Positions 56,672 to 64,000 of a stretch of 64,000 bases of DNA are shown piece after piece. Each line of letters begins with the position of its first letter. Within the stretch, counting starts at the first letter, position 1. A program made the translations under genes and the position numbers. The DNA is from SAR86 cluster bacterium SAR86B. GTDB taxonomy: Bacteria; Pseudomonadota; Gammaproteobacteria; Magnimaribacterales; D2472. The DNA lies in assembly GCA_905182885.1 (NCBI GenBank), contig CAJJCW010000001.1:248001-312000 (forward strand), written 5' to 3'. Below the pieces are notes generated by a model that saw only the letters and a program-made list of their open reading frames with translations, made no database searches and was not told where the DNA came from.

Positions 56672-57466
56672 TTAATGGTTTTTGTAGTCTGGGTCATCAG
56701 GCAATAAGCCAACCCAGTTACCATCTTTCTTAAAAAATTTAGGCAGTATTGCCGGTATATCTTCGCTTGTAAGTTTTTTCTGATCTTCTAAAAGCTTAGA
56801 GGCAGAATCATAATTCTCACATTGTTGAAGGTTTTTGATAGTTGGCATAATCATTTGGATATCGCCATTAAAAGCTTTTTTAAGAGCTTCTTTTGGATTA
56901 ATCCACAAACTATCCGTTAATTCACTGCCGTCATGCTCCCCTGTTTGGTTGTCTGGAAGACGCGCTATAAAAAACCTTGTATCAAATCTTCTTTCTTCTA
57001 TTTCCGGAGTAATCCAATGAGAGAATGGAGCTAAGTTATCCATGGTTAAGATAAGCGCTTCTGTTTTACATATTTCATATAGGCTGATTTCATTTTTTAG
57101 AAGCATTTCTCTGTAGCTTGTGTATTTTTCTTTTTCAACACCATTTAAATCTAAAAGACTTCCATCTCTTTTTTTAGCTAAAAGAATGCCGACTTCCTCA
57201 AAACATTCTCTTACACAAGCAACCCAGTAAGCCAATCCTCCTGAGCCTATTCCAAGACTCTCAGAAGCTTGCACATCATCCAAGCCCTCGCACAAATCTG
57301 CGATATTTTTTTCAGAGTCGTCTTGATCAACCTTTCCTCCAGGAAAGACAAATAAATTTCCAAAAGGAGGTCTTGCAGATCTCTTAACAAGAAAAACTTC
57401 CATGCCATTATCCGTATCTCTTAAGACCAATACAGTTGCTGCTGGAGTGAGGTTAATTTTTTTCAT
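56672..57466 (-). CDS. Nudix hydrolase (NUDT19-like)
   Basis: A 264-residue protein. The Nudix fold is clear at the N-terminus (TPAATVLVLRDTDNGMEVFLVKRS, FVFPGGKVD), with the Nudix box core RECFEEVGILL separated from the G by a longer insert than usual, as in NUDT19-type enzymes that hydrolyse CoA derivatives. FDTRFFIARLP follows. Substrate assignment to CoA or acyl-CoA is inferred. It is first in a two-gene operon with the MBL-fold gene. Confidence 0.82.
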   Translation of the reverse strand: MKKINLTPAATVLVLRDTDNGMEVFLVKRSARPPFGNLFVFPGGKVDQDDSEKNIADLCEGLDDVQASESLGIGSGGLAYWVACVRECFEEVGILLAKKRDGSLLDLNGVEKEKYTSYREMLLKNEISLYEICKTEALILTMDNLAPFSHWITPEIEERRFDTRFFIARLPDNQTGEHDGSELTDSLWINPKEALKKAFNGDIQMIMPTIKNLQQCENYDSASKLLEDQKKLTSEDIPAILPKFFKKDGNWVGLLPDDPDYKNH

Positions 57467-57498
57467 ATATATATTTAATTTAGCTTAGAATACTGTTT

Positions 57499-58395
57499 AT
57501 GGAAATAACTAACAATCTCCAAGACGACATTATTAATGCTCCCTCTTGGTTCAAAGAAGCTATTGGCAAATTGCCTAGTAATCATATTTTAGAAAATACC
57601 TTAGGAGATGTTTCCTACTCAAAATGGAATTCTGAAGACAATAATGAAAATCTAATTATTCTTATTCATGGAACTGGGGCTCATAAAAAATGGTGGGATC
57701 CTATAGCACCTCAGTTAACTAAAGAGTCAAACGTCATAGCCGTCGACCTTCCCGGTATGGGCGAGTCAGGGTTCAGAGAAAAGTACAGTATTAAAGATTT
57801 TGGTGATGCTATCGTTGAAATCATTGAAAAAGAAAAAGCTGAAAGAGGCTTTAAAAAAATCTATCTTGTTGGCCATTCGTTAGGCGGGCAAGTTGCAGGA
57901 TACGTTGCTTCTGAGAATCAAGACTTAGTAACAAGCTTGATACTAATTGATACATTTATAAGACCCCCGGATTACGACTATGAAAGTGGAACAGGCGGTG
58001 GCGGACCTCTGAGAATGATTAAGCACTATCCTGATAAATTATCTATTCTCAATAGGTTCAGGTTAATGCCTCAACAAAAATGTGCTAATGACTGGTTTAT
58101 GAGATACATAGCGGAGCACTCTGTAAAAGAAACTTCTGAAGGATGGAGGTGGAGATTTGATGACCTGATGTTTAAAGCTCTTGAAAGATTATTTGGCTAT
58201 AAGTTCTCCTTTACCTGCCCAGCTCTCTTCGTGCATGGAGAACAAAGTCTGCTAACCTCTGGAAAGATTCTTGAGCATATAATTAATACTTATTCTGATA
58301 GCATGGACTTTATCGGGGTTCCTGATGCTGCTCACCATGTACCATTGGACAAGCCGCTGGAGATAGTTGCTATAATAAAAAAACGTTTATTCTAG
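57499..58395 (+). CDS. Alpha/beta hydrolase
   Basis: A 298-residue alpha/beta-hydrolase. The oxyanion segment LIHGTGAHKKWWD, the nucleophile elbow VGHSLGGQVAG and the catalytic His in DAAHHVPLDKP are present; the acid is probably in the HGEQS loop. It has no signal peptide. Its substrate (ester, epoxide or similar) cannot be set from sequence. It is followed 10 bases later by a beta-propeller hydrolase-like gene. Confidence 0.85.
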   Translation: MEITNNLQDDIINAPSWFKEAIGKLPSNHILENTLGDVSYSKWNSEDNNENLIILIHGTGAHKKWWDPIAPQLTKESNVIAVDLPGMGESGFREKYSIKDFGDAIVEIIEKEKAERGFKKIYLVGHSLGGQVAGYVASENQDLVTSLILIDTFIRPPDYDYESGTGGGGPLRMIKHYPDKLSILNRFRLMPQQKCANDWFMRYIAEHSVKETSEGWRWRFDDLMFKALERLFGYKFSFTCPALFVHGEQSLLTSGKILEHIINTYSDSMDFIGVPDAAHHVPLDKPLEIVAIIKKRLF

Positions 58396-58405
58396 TACCT
58401 GCGAT

Positions 58406-59776
58406 ATGAATTATTTTTATTTCTTCTTTTTTATTTTTCTTGCCATACTTGTCTTAATTAAGCCCTTGATGGTCTTGGTATCTGACAGAATCATGGCAGC
58501 TAAAGAACTTAAGCTCTTGGGCGTCATTACAGCTCTTCTTGGAATTTTTTGTCTGTATGTATCGACGAAAGACTCTATGTGGTTTGAGACTACATGGAAA
58601 CTAGTAACATTTATCCTTGGTCTAATCCTCATTATCAGAGGCTTGGTCGTAATATTTTATTTTGAAAAAATAAAAAAAATTATCCCTATTTTTATAAAAC
58701 ATTACTTTAAGTTCTCTGCACCCATTTCACTGGCATTTATTTATTTAGCTTTTTTAATAGTCAGTAATGACTATCTTGGGGCTCAAAGGGATATTAGTAA
58801 ATGTGAATCAGATGAAAGCATAGCTGTGATTTGCGGATTTCAAAATCCTGAGGATATTGTCATCACTCCTGATGAAAAGTATTTACTTATTTCTGAATTT
58901 GGAGGAATTGCTCCATATGGCGAAACAGGCCCTGGATACTTTGCTCTTTTAGATCTAAGTAATAATCAAAAAATTATTCCAGAAATTACTATAGATAAAA
59001 ATATATGGGGTGAAGCATCTTGCTCCAGAAGTGAGGCTGATGCTTATGGCCCTCATGGGATTGATATAGTCCAAAGAGATAATGGCACTTATCAAATAGG
59101 AGTTATAAATCACTTTCCTTATGAGTCTGTAGAAATGTTTGAGCTATCCAAAAACACTGAGTCATGGGAACTTATATGGAAGGGTTGTATTGCAGTTCCT
59201 GAAGATCTTTATTTTAATGATATTGGCCTAAAGGCTGATGGAAGTTTTTATGCGTCACATATGTATAGAAGGGATATAACAGAGAATGAGTGGTTAATAA
59301 ATTCCTTGTTCAAAAGCAATTCAGGGCATGTGGTGATTTGGAAAGATGGAGATTTTATAAAGGTTCCTAATACAGAAGGCAGCGGCCCCAATGGCATACT
59401 TCTTGATGAAGAATCAGACCTTCTATACATAAGCTATAACCAAGGCGATAAAATTTCAATTTTTGATCTATCCACCAACACCATGGGAGTTGATTACTTT
59501 GTTCAATCTCCTGATAATATTCATATTGGTAAAAGCTCTTTGTGGGTAACTTCGCTAGACTTTCAAGCAAATGATTTTGGAGACTGTAGTGAGAAAGTGG
59601 CTTGCTCTCTTCCATTTTCAATACATGAGTTAGATCAAAAAACTCTTAAATTAAAAAATAAGACATCTTTTAGCAAGACCGTATTTGGACTTCCCACTGT
59701 TGCAGTTCCAATAGATGAAATGATTTATTTGGGCTCTTTTCATTCCGATCGAATGGGTTATTTTATAAAAAAATAA
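58406..59776 (+). CDS. Membrane-anchored paraoxonase/SMP-30-like beta-propeller protein
   Basis: A 456-residue protein. The first 115 residues hold four hydrophobic spans (about 1-20, 33-50, 63-88, 105-122). The rest is a six-blade propeller with SMP-30/paraoxonase features: PEDIVITPDEKYLLISE, YGPHGIDIVQ with a VINHFP segment, EDLYFNDIGLKADGSFYASH and GPNGILLDEESDLLYISYN. The N, D and E residues would bind calcium, as in PON1. Function may be lactone or ester hydrolysis outside the membrane. The membrane module joined to this propeller is uncommon. Domain call is fair; the activity is inferred. Confidence 0.65.
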   Translation: MNYFYFFFFIFLAILVLIKPLMVLVSDRIMAAKELKLLGVITALLGIFCLYVSTKDSMWFETTWKLVTFILGLILIIRGLVVIFYFEKIKKIIPIFIKHYFKFSAPISLAFIYLAFLIVSNDYLGAQRDISKCESDESIAVICGFQNPEDIVITPDEKYLLISEFGGIAPYGETGPGYFALLDLSNNQKIIPEITIDKNIWGEASCSRSEADAYGPHGIDIVQRDNGTYQIGVINHFPYESVEMFELSKNTESWELIWKGCIAVPEDLYFNDIGLKADGSFYASHMYRRDITENEWLINSLFKSNSGHVVIWKDGDFIKVPNTEGSGPNGILLDEESDLLYISYNQGDKISIFDLSTNTMGVDYFVQSPDNIHIGKSSLWVTSLDFQANDFGDCSEKVACSLPFSIHELDQKTLKLKNKTSFSKTVFGLPTVAVPIDEMIYLGSFHSDRMGYFIKK

Positions 59777-59780
59777 ATCC

Positions 59781-60242
59781 ATGACAAAATTAATCTTACA
59801 AAATGATGATGCAACGAATAATATTGGCAAAGATATTGCTCAAAAAATTATTAACAGTAAGAATAATTCAATAGAGATACATCTTGAAGGAGATTTAGGA
59901 GCTGGTAAAACGTTTCTTACAAGATCGATCATCCAGAATAGTGGCTGGCAAGATATTGTAAAAAGCCCTACTTACACACTATGTGAAGAATATGAATTAA
60001 AAGATCTATTATTCCTTCATATAGATTTATACAGAACAAATGAAGCACAAGATATTGATATATTCGATTTAGAGAGATCCGTTGATTCTAAAAAAATTAT
60101 AATTATTGAATGGCCTGAAAGACTTCAGGTTAAAAGAATATATGATTTAAAAATCACTTTCGAGCACATTGCAGATGGAAGGGAAATATCAATTACCTCT
60201 AATAATAATGATTTCAAGGAATGGAATGAAGATTATAAATAA
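59781..60242 (+). CDS. tsaE: tRNA threonylcarbamoyladenosine biosynthesis ATPase TsaE
   Basis: A 153-residue P-loop ATPase that works with TsaB and TsaD to make t6A37 in tRNA. The Walker A motif GDLGAGKTFLTRSI, the switch SPTYTLCEEYE, the HIDLYR motif and the IIIEWPER strand match TsaE. It lies 4 bases after the propeller gene and overlaps amiC by 17 bases, the standard tsaE-amiC order of Gammaproteobacteria. Confidence 0.95.
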   Translation: MTKLILQNDDATNNIGKDIAQKIINSKNNSIEIHLEGDLGAGKTFLTRSIIQNSGWQDIVKSPTYTLCEEYELKDLLFLHIDLYRTNEAQDIDIFDLERSVDSKKIIIIEWPERLQVKRIYDLKITFEHIADGREISITSNNNDFKEWNEDYK

Positions 60243-61494
60243 ACTTTTAATGGGCCTATTACTAATATCTTCTATTGAAGGCAATGAGTTAGTTCTTAAA
60301 GAAATAAAAGATGTTGGCGATAACAGTATCAGGATTACTTTTAAATTAGATAAAGTCTCTTATCTTAACTCTTACGCACTAAACAACCCCTCTAGAATTG
60401 TTATTGAAGTAAATCAATCAGAATTAGAGAATATTATAGATGAGCCCTATAACTATCCAATCAAAAAAGTAAGAGCATCATCAAAGGGTGATGTTTCAAC
60501 AATAGTTGTTGATCTATATGAGTCTGTCTACTGGAAAAAACCATGGCAGGTTCAAACAAAAGATGGGGTATTGGTTAATTTAGAAATAAAAAAAGATAGA
60601 AATATAAAGCAAAATATTAGAGATATTATTGTTGCTATTGATGCTGGACATGGGGGCAAGGATCCTGGGGCGGTAAGTAAAAATAATCTCTTAGAAAAAG
60701 ATATAACTTTATTAATTGCAAGGGAGCTAGAAAGAACTCTAAGAGATACCAAGGGCTACAGGCCGGTAATGATAAGGAAGGATGATAGCTTTATAGATCT
60801 TAATGATAGATATCAAGATGCTCGTAAAGTTGGCGCTGATATATTTGTCTCAATTCATGCAGATGCTTTTAGGTTAGCTTCAGTTAAAGGTGCGTCTGTA
60901 TTTATTTGGTCAGAAGAAGCCTCTAGCATTACAGCTAAAAATCTTTCAAAAAAAGAGCTCAAGAACAATCCATCAATAAAATCAAAAATTGGTAAATTAG
61001 ATGTGGATGATTTTGATGAAGATGCTGCTAGAACTTTATATCAGCTTGTTTACGAAGCCAAAATCAAAAATAGTAAGATACTTGGCGACAAGGTCTTGGA
61101 GCAACTTAAGAGAGATCCATTTACAAAGATTCATAAGAAACAAGTTGAATATGCTGATTTTAGAGTGCTCAAGTCAATTGATATACCATCTATTCTCGTT
61201 GAATCTGGTTTTATATCGAACCCAGATGATGCCAGAAGACTGAAGGGTAAAGCAGGAAGAAGAATGATATCTAGGTCGATTTTTCTTGGGATTCATAACT
61301 ACTTTAAAGAAAAACCAAAGCCAAATACTTTTATGGAGAGTATGCCCGATCATGTAATCTATGAAATTCAGAAAGGCGATGTTTTATCAGAAATAGCTAT
61401 TAGATTTGGGGTTACAGTTGAAGATATTAGCAATAATAATAATTTAAAAAATAAACCTATTTATCCAGGACAGCTTCTAAAAATATATATTTAA
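60226..61494 (+). CDS. N-acetylmuramoyl-L-alanine amidase AmiC-like (AMIN + amidase + LysM)
   Basis: A 422-residue periplasmic cell-wall amidase that splits septal peptidoglycan. From ATG 60226 there is a signal peptide (residues about 1-17; INKLLMGLLLISSIEG), an AMIN domain (about 20-115), the amidase-3 domain with zinc motifs IVAIDAGHGGKDPGAV, VSIHADAF and the catalytic Glu in LVESGFISNPDDA, and a C-terminal LysM (EIQKGDVLSEIAIRFGV). Extending to 60169 would add a non-signal stretch, so 60226 is preferred. Converges on priA with a 4-base overlap. amiB or amiC are both possible names. Confidence 0.92.
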   Translation: MKIINKLLMGLLLISSIEGNELVLKEIKDVGDNSIRITFKLDKVSYLNSYALNNPSRIVIEVNQSELENIIDEPYNYPIKKVRASSKGDVSTIVVDLYESVYWKKPWQVQTKDGVLVNLEIKKDRNIKQNIRDIIVAIDAGHGGKDPGAVSKNNLLEKDITLLIARELERTLRDTKGYRPVMIRKDDSFIDLNDRYQDARKVGADIFVSIHADAFRLASVKGASVFIWSEEASSITAKNLSKKELKNNPSIKSKIGKLDVDDFDEDAARTLYQLVYEAKIKNSKILGDKVLEQLKRDPFTKIHKKQVEYADFRVLKSIDIPSILVESGFISNPDDARRLKGKAGRRMISRSIFLGIHNYFKEKPKPNTFMESMPDHVIYEIQKGDVLSEIAIRFGVTVEDISNNNNLKNKPIYPGQLLKIYI

Positions 61495-63479
61495 TTTATG
61501 TCTACAGGGTCAATATCAAAAGACCATTTCACTTTCTTAGATTCTGGCCATTTATCAAATTCTATAACTAAAAACTTCAAAACTTTGTTAAGAAAGGTTT
61601 TCTTAGTTGCCTGTATATATACATGGTGCCTATAATTTCCTTTTGATTTTGATATCAATGAAGGAAGAGGCCCTATAGCGCTTACGCCGGGTTTATTTGA
61701 TAAGATTTTAATAGTTTTTTCTAAAAAAACAGAATTACTTTTTTGAGTTGGAGAAGAGCATCTAAGCAAACAAATACTAGAAAATGGTGGATGATTCATT
61801 TTAAAGTTCTTATCAAGAGACTGTGAGGCAAAGCTTAAATAGTCGCCCGATTTAATTTCGTTTAAGTTAATATCATCTGGATATCTTGTTTGAATAATAA
61901 CTTTAGCAAGATTATTGTTTCTTCCTGCCCTTCCTGAAACTTGGATTAATAATTGAGATAATTTTTCTAATGCGTTTATCTCAGGACTAACCAGTCCATT
62001 ATCAGCATTTAAAATTACACTAAGAGTTACTTTTGGGAAGTCATGTCCCTTGGCTAACATTTGCGTTCCAACAAGAATGGCAGAATCAGAGGAATGAATT
62101 TTTTCCACTATTGCCTCCATAGCGCCAACTTTTTTAGTTGAATCTTGATCAACCCTTATAACAGGTGTATCAATGAATGTATTTTCTAGAACCTCTTCAA
62201 CCCTCTCAGTTCCAGCTCCATGCATATGCAGATCTCTGGATGAACATTTTGGGCAGTTAGATGTAACTTTATATGCTGACTCACATCTATGACAAATCAA
62301 CCTATCCCTAGATTGATGGAAGACTAGATTTGTATCGCATGCATGACAATCAGCAATCCATCCGCACCCTCCACATTCAAAAAGAGGTGCAAAGCCCCTT
62401 CTATTTATAAAAACTAAAACCTGATTTCCTTTTTTAATTGTTGCTTCTATTGCATCTATAGTTTCTAAAGCCATACCGCCAGTTAAAGGGCTATTGTTTA
62501 TATCTAAAGTTATTAGTTTGGGTGGCTTCCTTCCATCTACCCTGCTTAATATATCTACTTGGGTAAATTTTTTCTCTCTTACTAATTTTAATGTCTGTAA
62601 GGATGGAGTAGCAGAGCCTAAAACAATTGGAATATTTTCCAGTTGGGACCTTTTAATTGCTAGATCCCTTGCTGAGAATTTAAAACCTTCGGATTGTCTA
62701 AAGGATTGATCATGCTCCTCATCTATAATTATTAAGCCAATATTTTTTAGAGGCATGAGTACAGATGATCTCGTTCCAATAACAATCCTTATTTCTCCAA
62801 ACTTTGCCTTAAGCCAAGTTTTTAGTCTTCTAACTGATGTTTGTCTTGAATGGTATAAGCCTATGTCTCCATTAAACCTATCTTCGAACCTTGAAAATAA
62901 TTGAGGGGTTAGATTAATCTCTGGGACAAGAATAAGTAAAGACTTATCCTCTTTAAGACATTGCTCGGCAAGCCTAAGATAAACCTCTGTTTTTCCAGAG
63001 CCAGTCACTCCATAAAGAAGAGAAGGTGAAAAAGTTTTAACTTTTGAAAGTTTTTTTACAGCACTTTCTTGATCAAGTGTTAATTCAAATTTTTTATCAG
63101 ATTCTTTTACTGTATATTCTGAATGACCGCCAATAGGCTTAATAGTTTTTTTATCGACCTTTCTTAGTTCTGTTGGAATAAAGGTATTAAAAACCTCTCC
63201 TATTGGATGTTGGTAATATTCAGATGCCCATATAATTGAATCAAATAATGGTTTTTCAAAGACCGTTTCACTATCTTGAATATTCAAAATACTTTTTATA
63301 GTGCTTTTGCTATCTAAAGCATCAGGCTTTTGAATATTCCTAACAATTACCCCAACCAAAACTCTTTTTCCAAAAGGAACAGCAACTCTAGTTCCTTTTT
63401 TAATCTTTGTATCAAATTTATATGTAAAGCATTGCCTTAAGGGTATTGAGACAGCGATATCATAGTAAAAAATATTCAT
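61491..63479 (-). CDS. priA: Primosomal replication restart helicase PriA
   Basis: Restarts stalled replication forks and loads DnaB. From ATG 63479 it is about 662 residues. The N-terminal 3'-DNA-binding domain ([19 protein letters not shown]) is followed by motif [18 protein letters not shown], the DEEH box ([10 protein letters not shown]), [10 protein letters not shown], the zinc module with [14 protein letters not shown] and [13 protein letters not shown], and QVSGRAGR. A longer start at 63524 is possible but adds a Lys-rich stretch. It is divergent from rpmE2 across 59 bases. Confidence 0.95.
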   Translation of the reverse strand: MNIFYYDIAVSIPLRQCFTYKFDTKIKKGTRVAVPFGKRVLVGVIVRNIQKPDALDSKSTIKSILNIQDSETVFEKPLFDSIIWASEYYQHPIGEVFNTFIPTELRKVDKKTIKPIGGHSEYTVKESDKKFELTLDQESAVKKLSKVKTFSPSLLYGVTGSGKTEVYLRLAEQCLKEDKSLLILVPEINLTPQLFSRFEDRFNGDIGLYHSRQTSVRRLKTWLKAKFGEIRIVIGTRSSVLMPLKNIGLIIIDEEHDQSFRQSEGFKFSARDLAIKRSQLENIPIVLGSATPSLQTLKLVREKKFTQVDILSRVDGRKPPKLITLDINNSPLTGGMALETIDAIEATIKKGNQVLVFINRRGFAPLFECGGCGWIADCHACDTNLVFHQSRDRLICHRCESAYKVTSNCPKCSSRDLHMHGAGTERVEEVLENTFIDTPVIRVDQDSTKKVGAMEAIVEKIHSSDSAILVGTQMLAKGHDFPKVTLSVILNADNGLVSPEINALEKLSQLLIQVSGRAGRNNNLAKVIIQTRYPDDINLNEIKSGDYLSFASQSLDKNFKMNHPPFSSICLLRCSSPTQKSNSVFLEKTIKILSNKPGVSAIGPLPSLISKSKGNYRHHVYIQATKKTFLNKVLKFLVIEFDKWPESKKVKWSFDIDPVDIN

Positions 63480-63538
63480 TTTTTGATTGTAAAGAGATTG
63501 TTTTTTGTTATAGTTCTCACCCAAATTTTGATTTTATT

Positions 63539-63787
63539 ATGAAAAAAGATATACATCCTGAATACCGAGAAGTTCTATTCCATGACTCTAGTGCTGATAA
63601 GTACTTCCTCATTCGCTCAACTCTGGACACGACTCAAACTAAAGAGTGGGAAGATGGAAAAACTTATCCATATTATGCTCTTGATATTTCTTCTGCCTCT
63701 CATCCTTTTTATACTGGACAGCAGAAAATTATCGATACAGGTGGAAGAGTTCAAAAGTTTGAAGAAAGATTTGGTAAAAAGAAATAA
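63539..63787 (+). CDS. rpmE2: 50S ribosomal protein L31, type B (zinc-free form)
   Basis: An 82-residue L31 of the B type: [16 protein letters not shown], then [15 protein letters not shown] and the C-terminal [12 protein letters not shown]. The CxxC zinc motif of type A L31 is absent, so this is the form normally expressed under zinc shortage, although some lineages carry only this one. ATG 63539 gives the standard N-terminus. No Zur-like box is evident just upstream. Confidence 0.94.
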   Translation: MKKDIHPEYREVLFHDSSADKYFLIRSTLDTTQTKEWEDGKTYPYYALDISSASHPFYTGQQKIIDTGGRVQKFEERFGKKK

Positions 63788-63792
63788 ATTAA

Positions 63793-64000
63793 TCAATTTA
63801 TTCCTGAACTTCCAAAGCCCTTCTCTCCTCTTTGAGTTTCACTAAACTCATCAACGATACTAAATTTTGCTTGTACAACAGGGACAATAATCATCTGGGC
63901 TATTCTATCTCCAGGATTAATCTCAAAATCGACACTAGACCTGTTCCAAGCAGGAACCATTAGCTCTCCTTGATAATCAGAATCAATTAAGCCAACCAAA
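63793..64000 (-). CDS. dut: dUTP pyrophosphatase Dut, 3' part (5' end outside window)
   Basis: Hydrolyses dUTP to dUMP to keep uracil out of DNA. This end shows Dut motif III ([14 protein letters not shown]), motif IV ([13 protein letters not shown]) and the C-terminal phosphate-binding arm motif V with [10 protein letters not shown]. The apparent start at the window edge is an internal TTG; the remaining N-terminal half, with motifs I and II, lies past 64000. It converges on rpmE2 with 5 bases between the stops. Confidence 0.95.
   Translation of the reverse strand, partial: LVGLIDSDYQGELMVPAWNRSSVDFEINPGDRIAQMIIVPVVQAKFSIVDEFSETQRGEKGFGSSGIN

Overview
The window is low-G+C, gene-dense chromosomal DNA of a Gammaproteobacterium. 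The order argS - SPOR protein - yggS - proC - yggT - metX - metW - rdgB - hemW, the rpoH-trmB pair, the yrfG/cysQ pair, dksA-pcnB, and tyrS/M23 peptidase/anmK/erpA are classic gammaproteobacterial neighbourhoods. The AT-rich sequence, very short spacers, many ATGA-type overlaps and frequent TTG/GTG starts suggest a streamlined marine lineage. SAR86-like is my inference from gene content; no rRNA is present to prove it.

Layout. 1-6790: one plus-strand run from the 3' part of argS to hemW. 6787-9248: minus-strand trmB, rpoH and a damaged cysQ. 9234-11892: a phosphate/nucleotide salvage group (yrfG, a PhoA-type alkaline phosphatase, an e(P4)-like 5'-nucleotidase). 11944-18141: a 53-residue protein, a dienoyl-CoA isomerase-like crotonase, yaaA, TRAP permeases dctQ and dctM, a MarR-like regulator with a palindrome upstream, an acetoacetate decarboxylase-like protein and a hydroxyacyl-CoA dehydrogenase. 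18131-22960: a minus-strand operon uvrD - TRAP binding protein - lipB - lipA. 23004-25253: a HexR/RpiR regulator and a MATE exporter. 25305-27626: a compact metal-response operon (outer-membrane-barrel-like protein, MerP-like metallochaperone, MerT-like permease, CsoR-type repressor, PepSY protein) with a CsoR-like operator over the first start codon. 27744-36475: an accessory stretch with a porin, an orphan Wzc/Wza pair, a TetR regulator, a clearly higher-G+C sugar-symporter gene, small ORFs and a DUF4236-like membrane protein, ending at a tRNA-Ile(GAT) gene. 36623-47464: a membrane protein, prolyl oligopeptidase, FKBP, tyrS, putA, an M23 peptidase, anmK, erpA. 47625-64000: hemG-hemL, a PfkB kinase, dksA with a histone-like tail, pcnB, a deoxynucleoside kinase, acs, small proteins, an MBL-fold hydrolase, a Nudix protein, an alpha/beta hydrolase, a membrane-anchored beta-propeller protein, tsaE, amiC, priA, rpmE2 and the 3' part of dut.

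Ten conserved genes, including the essential tyrS, are split by single-base frame changes, several in homopolymers (about 14 events). This looks much more like sequencing or assembly error than real decay, except perhaps cysQ, which has at least three breaks in its 3' half. I annotate these as reconstructed full-length genes and say where the frame breaks.

The strongest candidate for an under-described system is the CsoR-linked metal operon at 25296-27626. Also notable are the lipoprotein TRAP receptor translationally coupled to lipB-lipA and separated from its permeases, the DksA with a lysine/alanine/proline-rich tail, and the transferred block lying 3' of tRNA-Ile.
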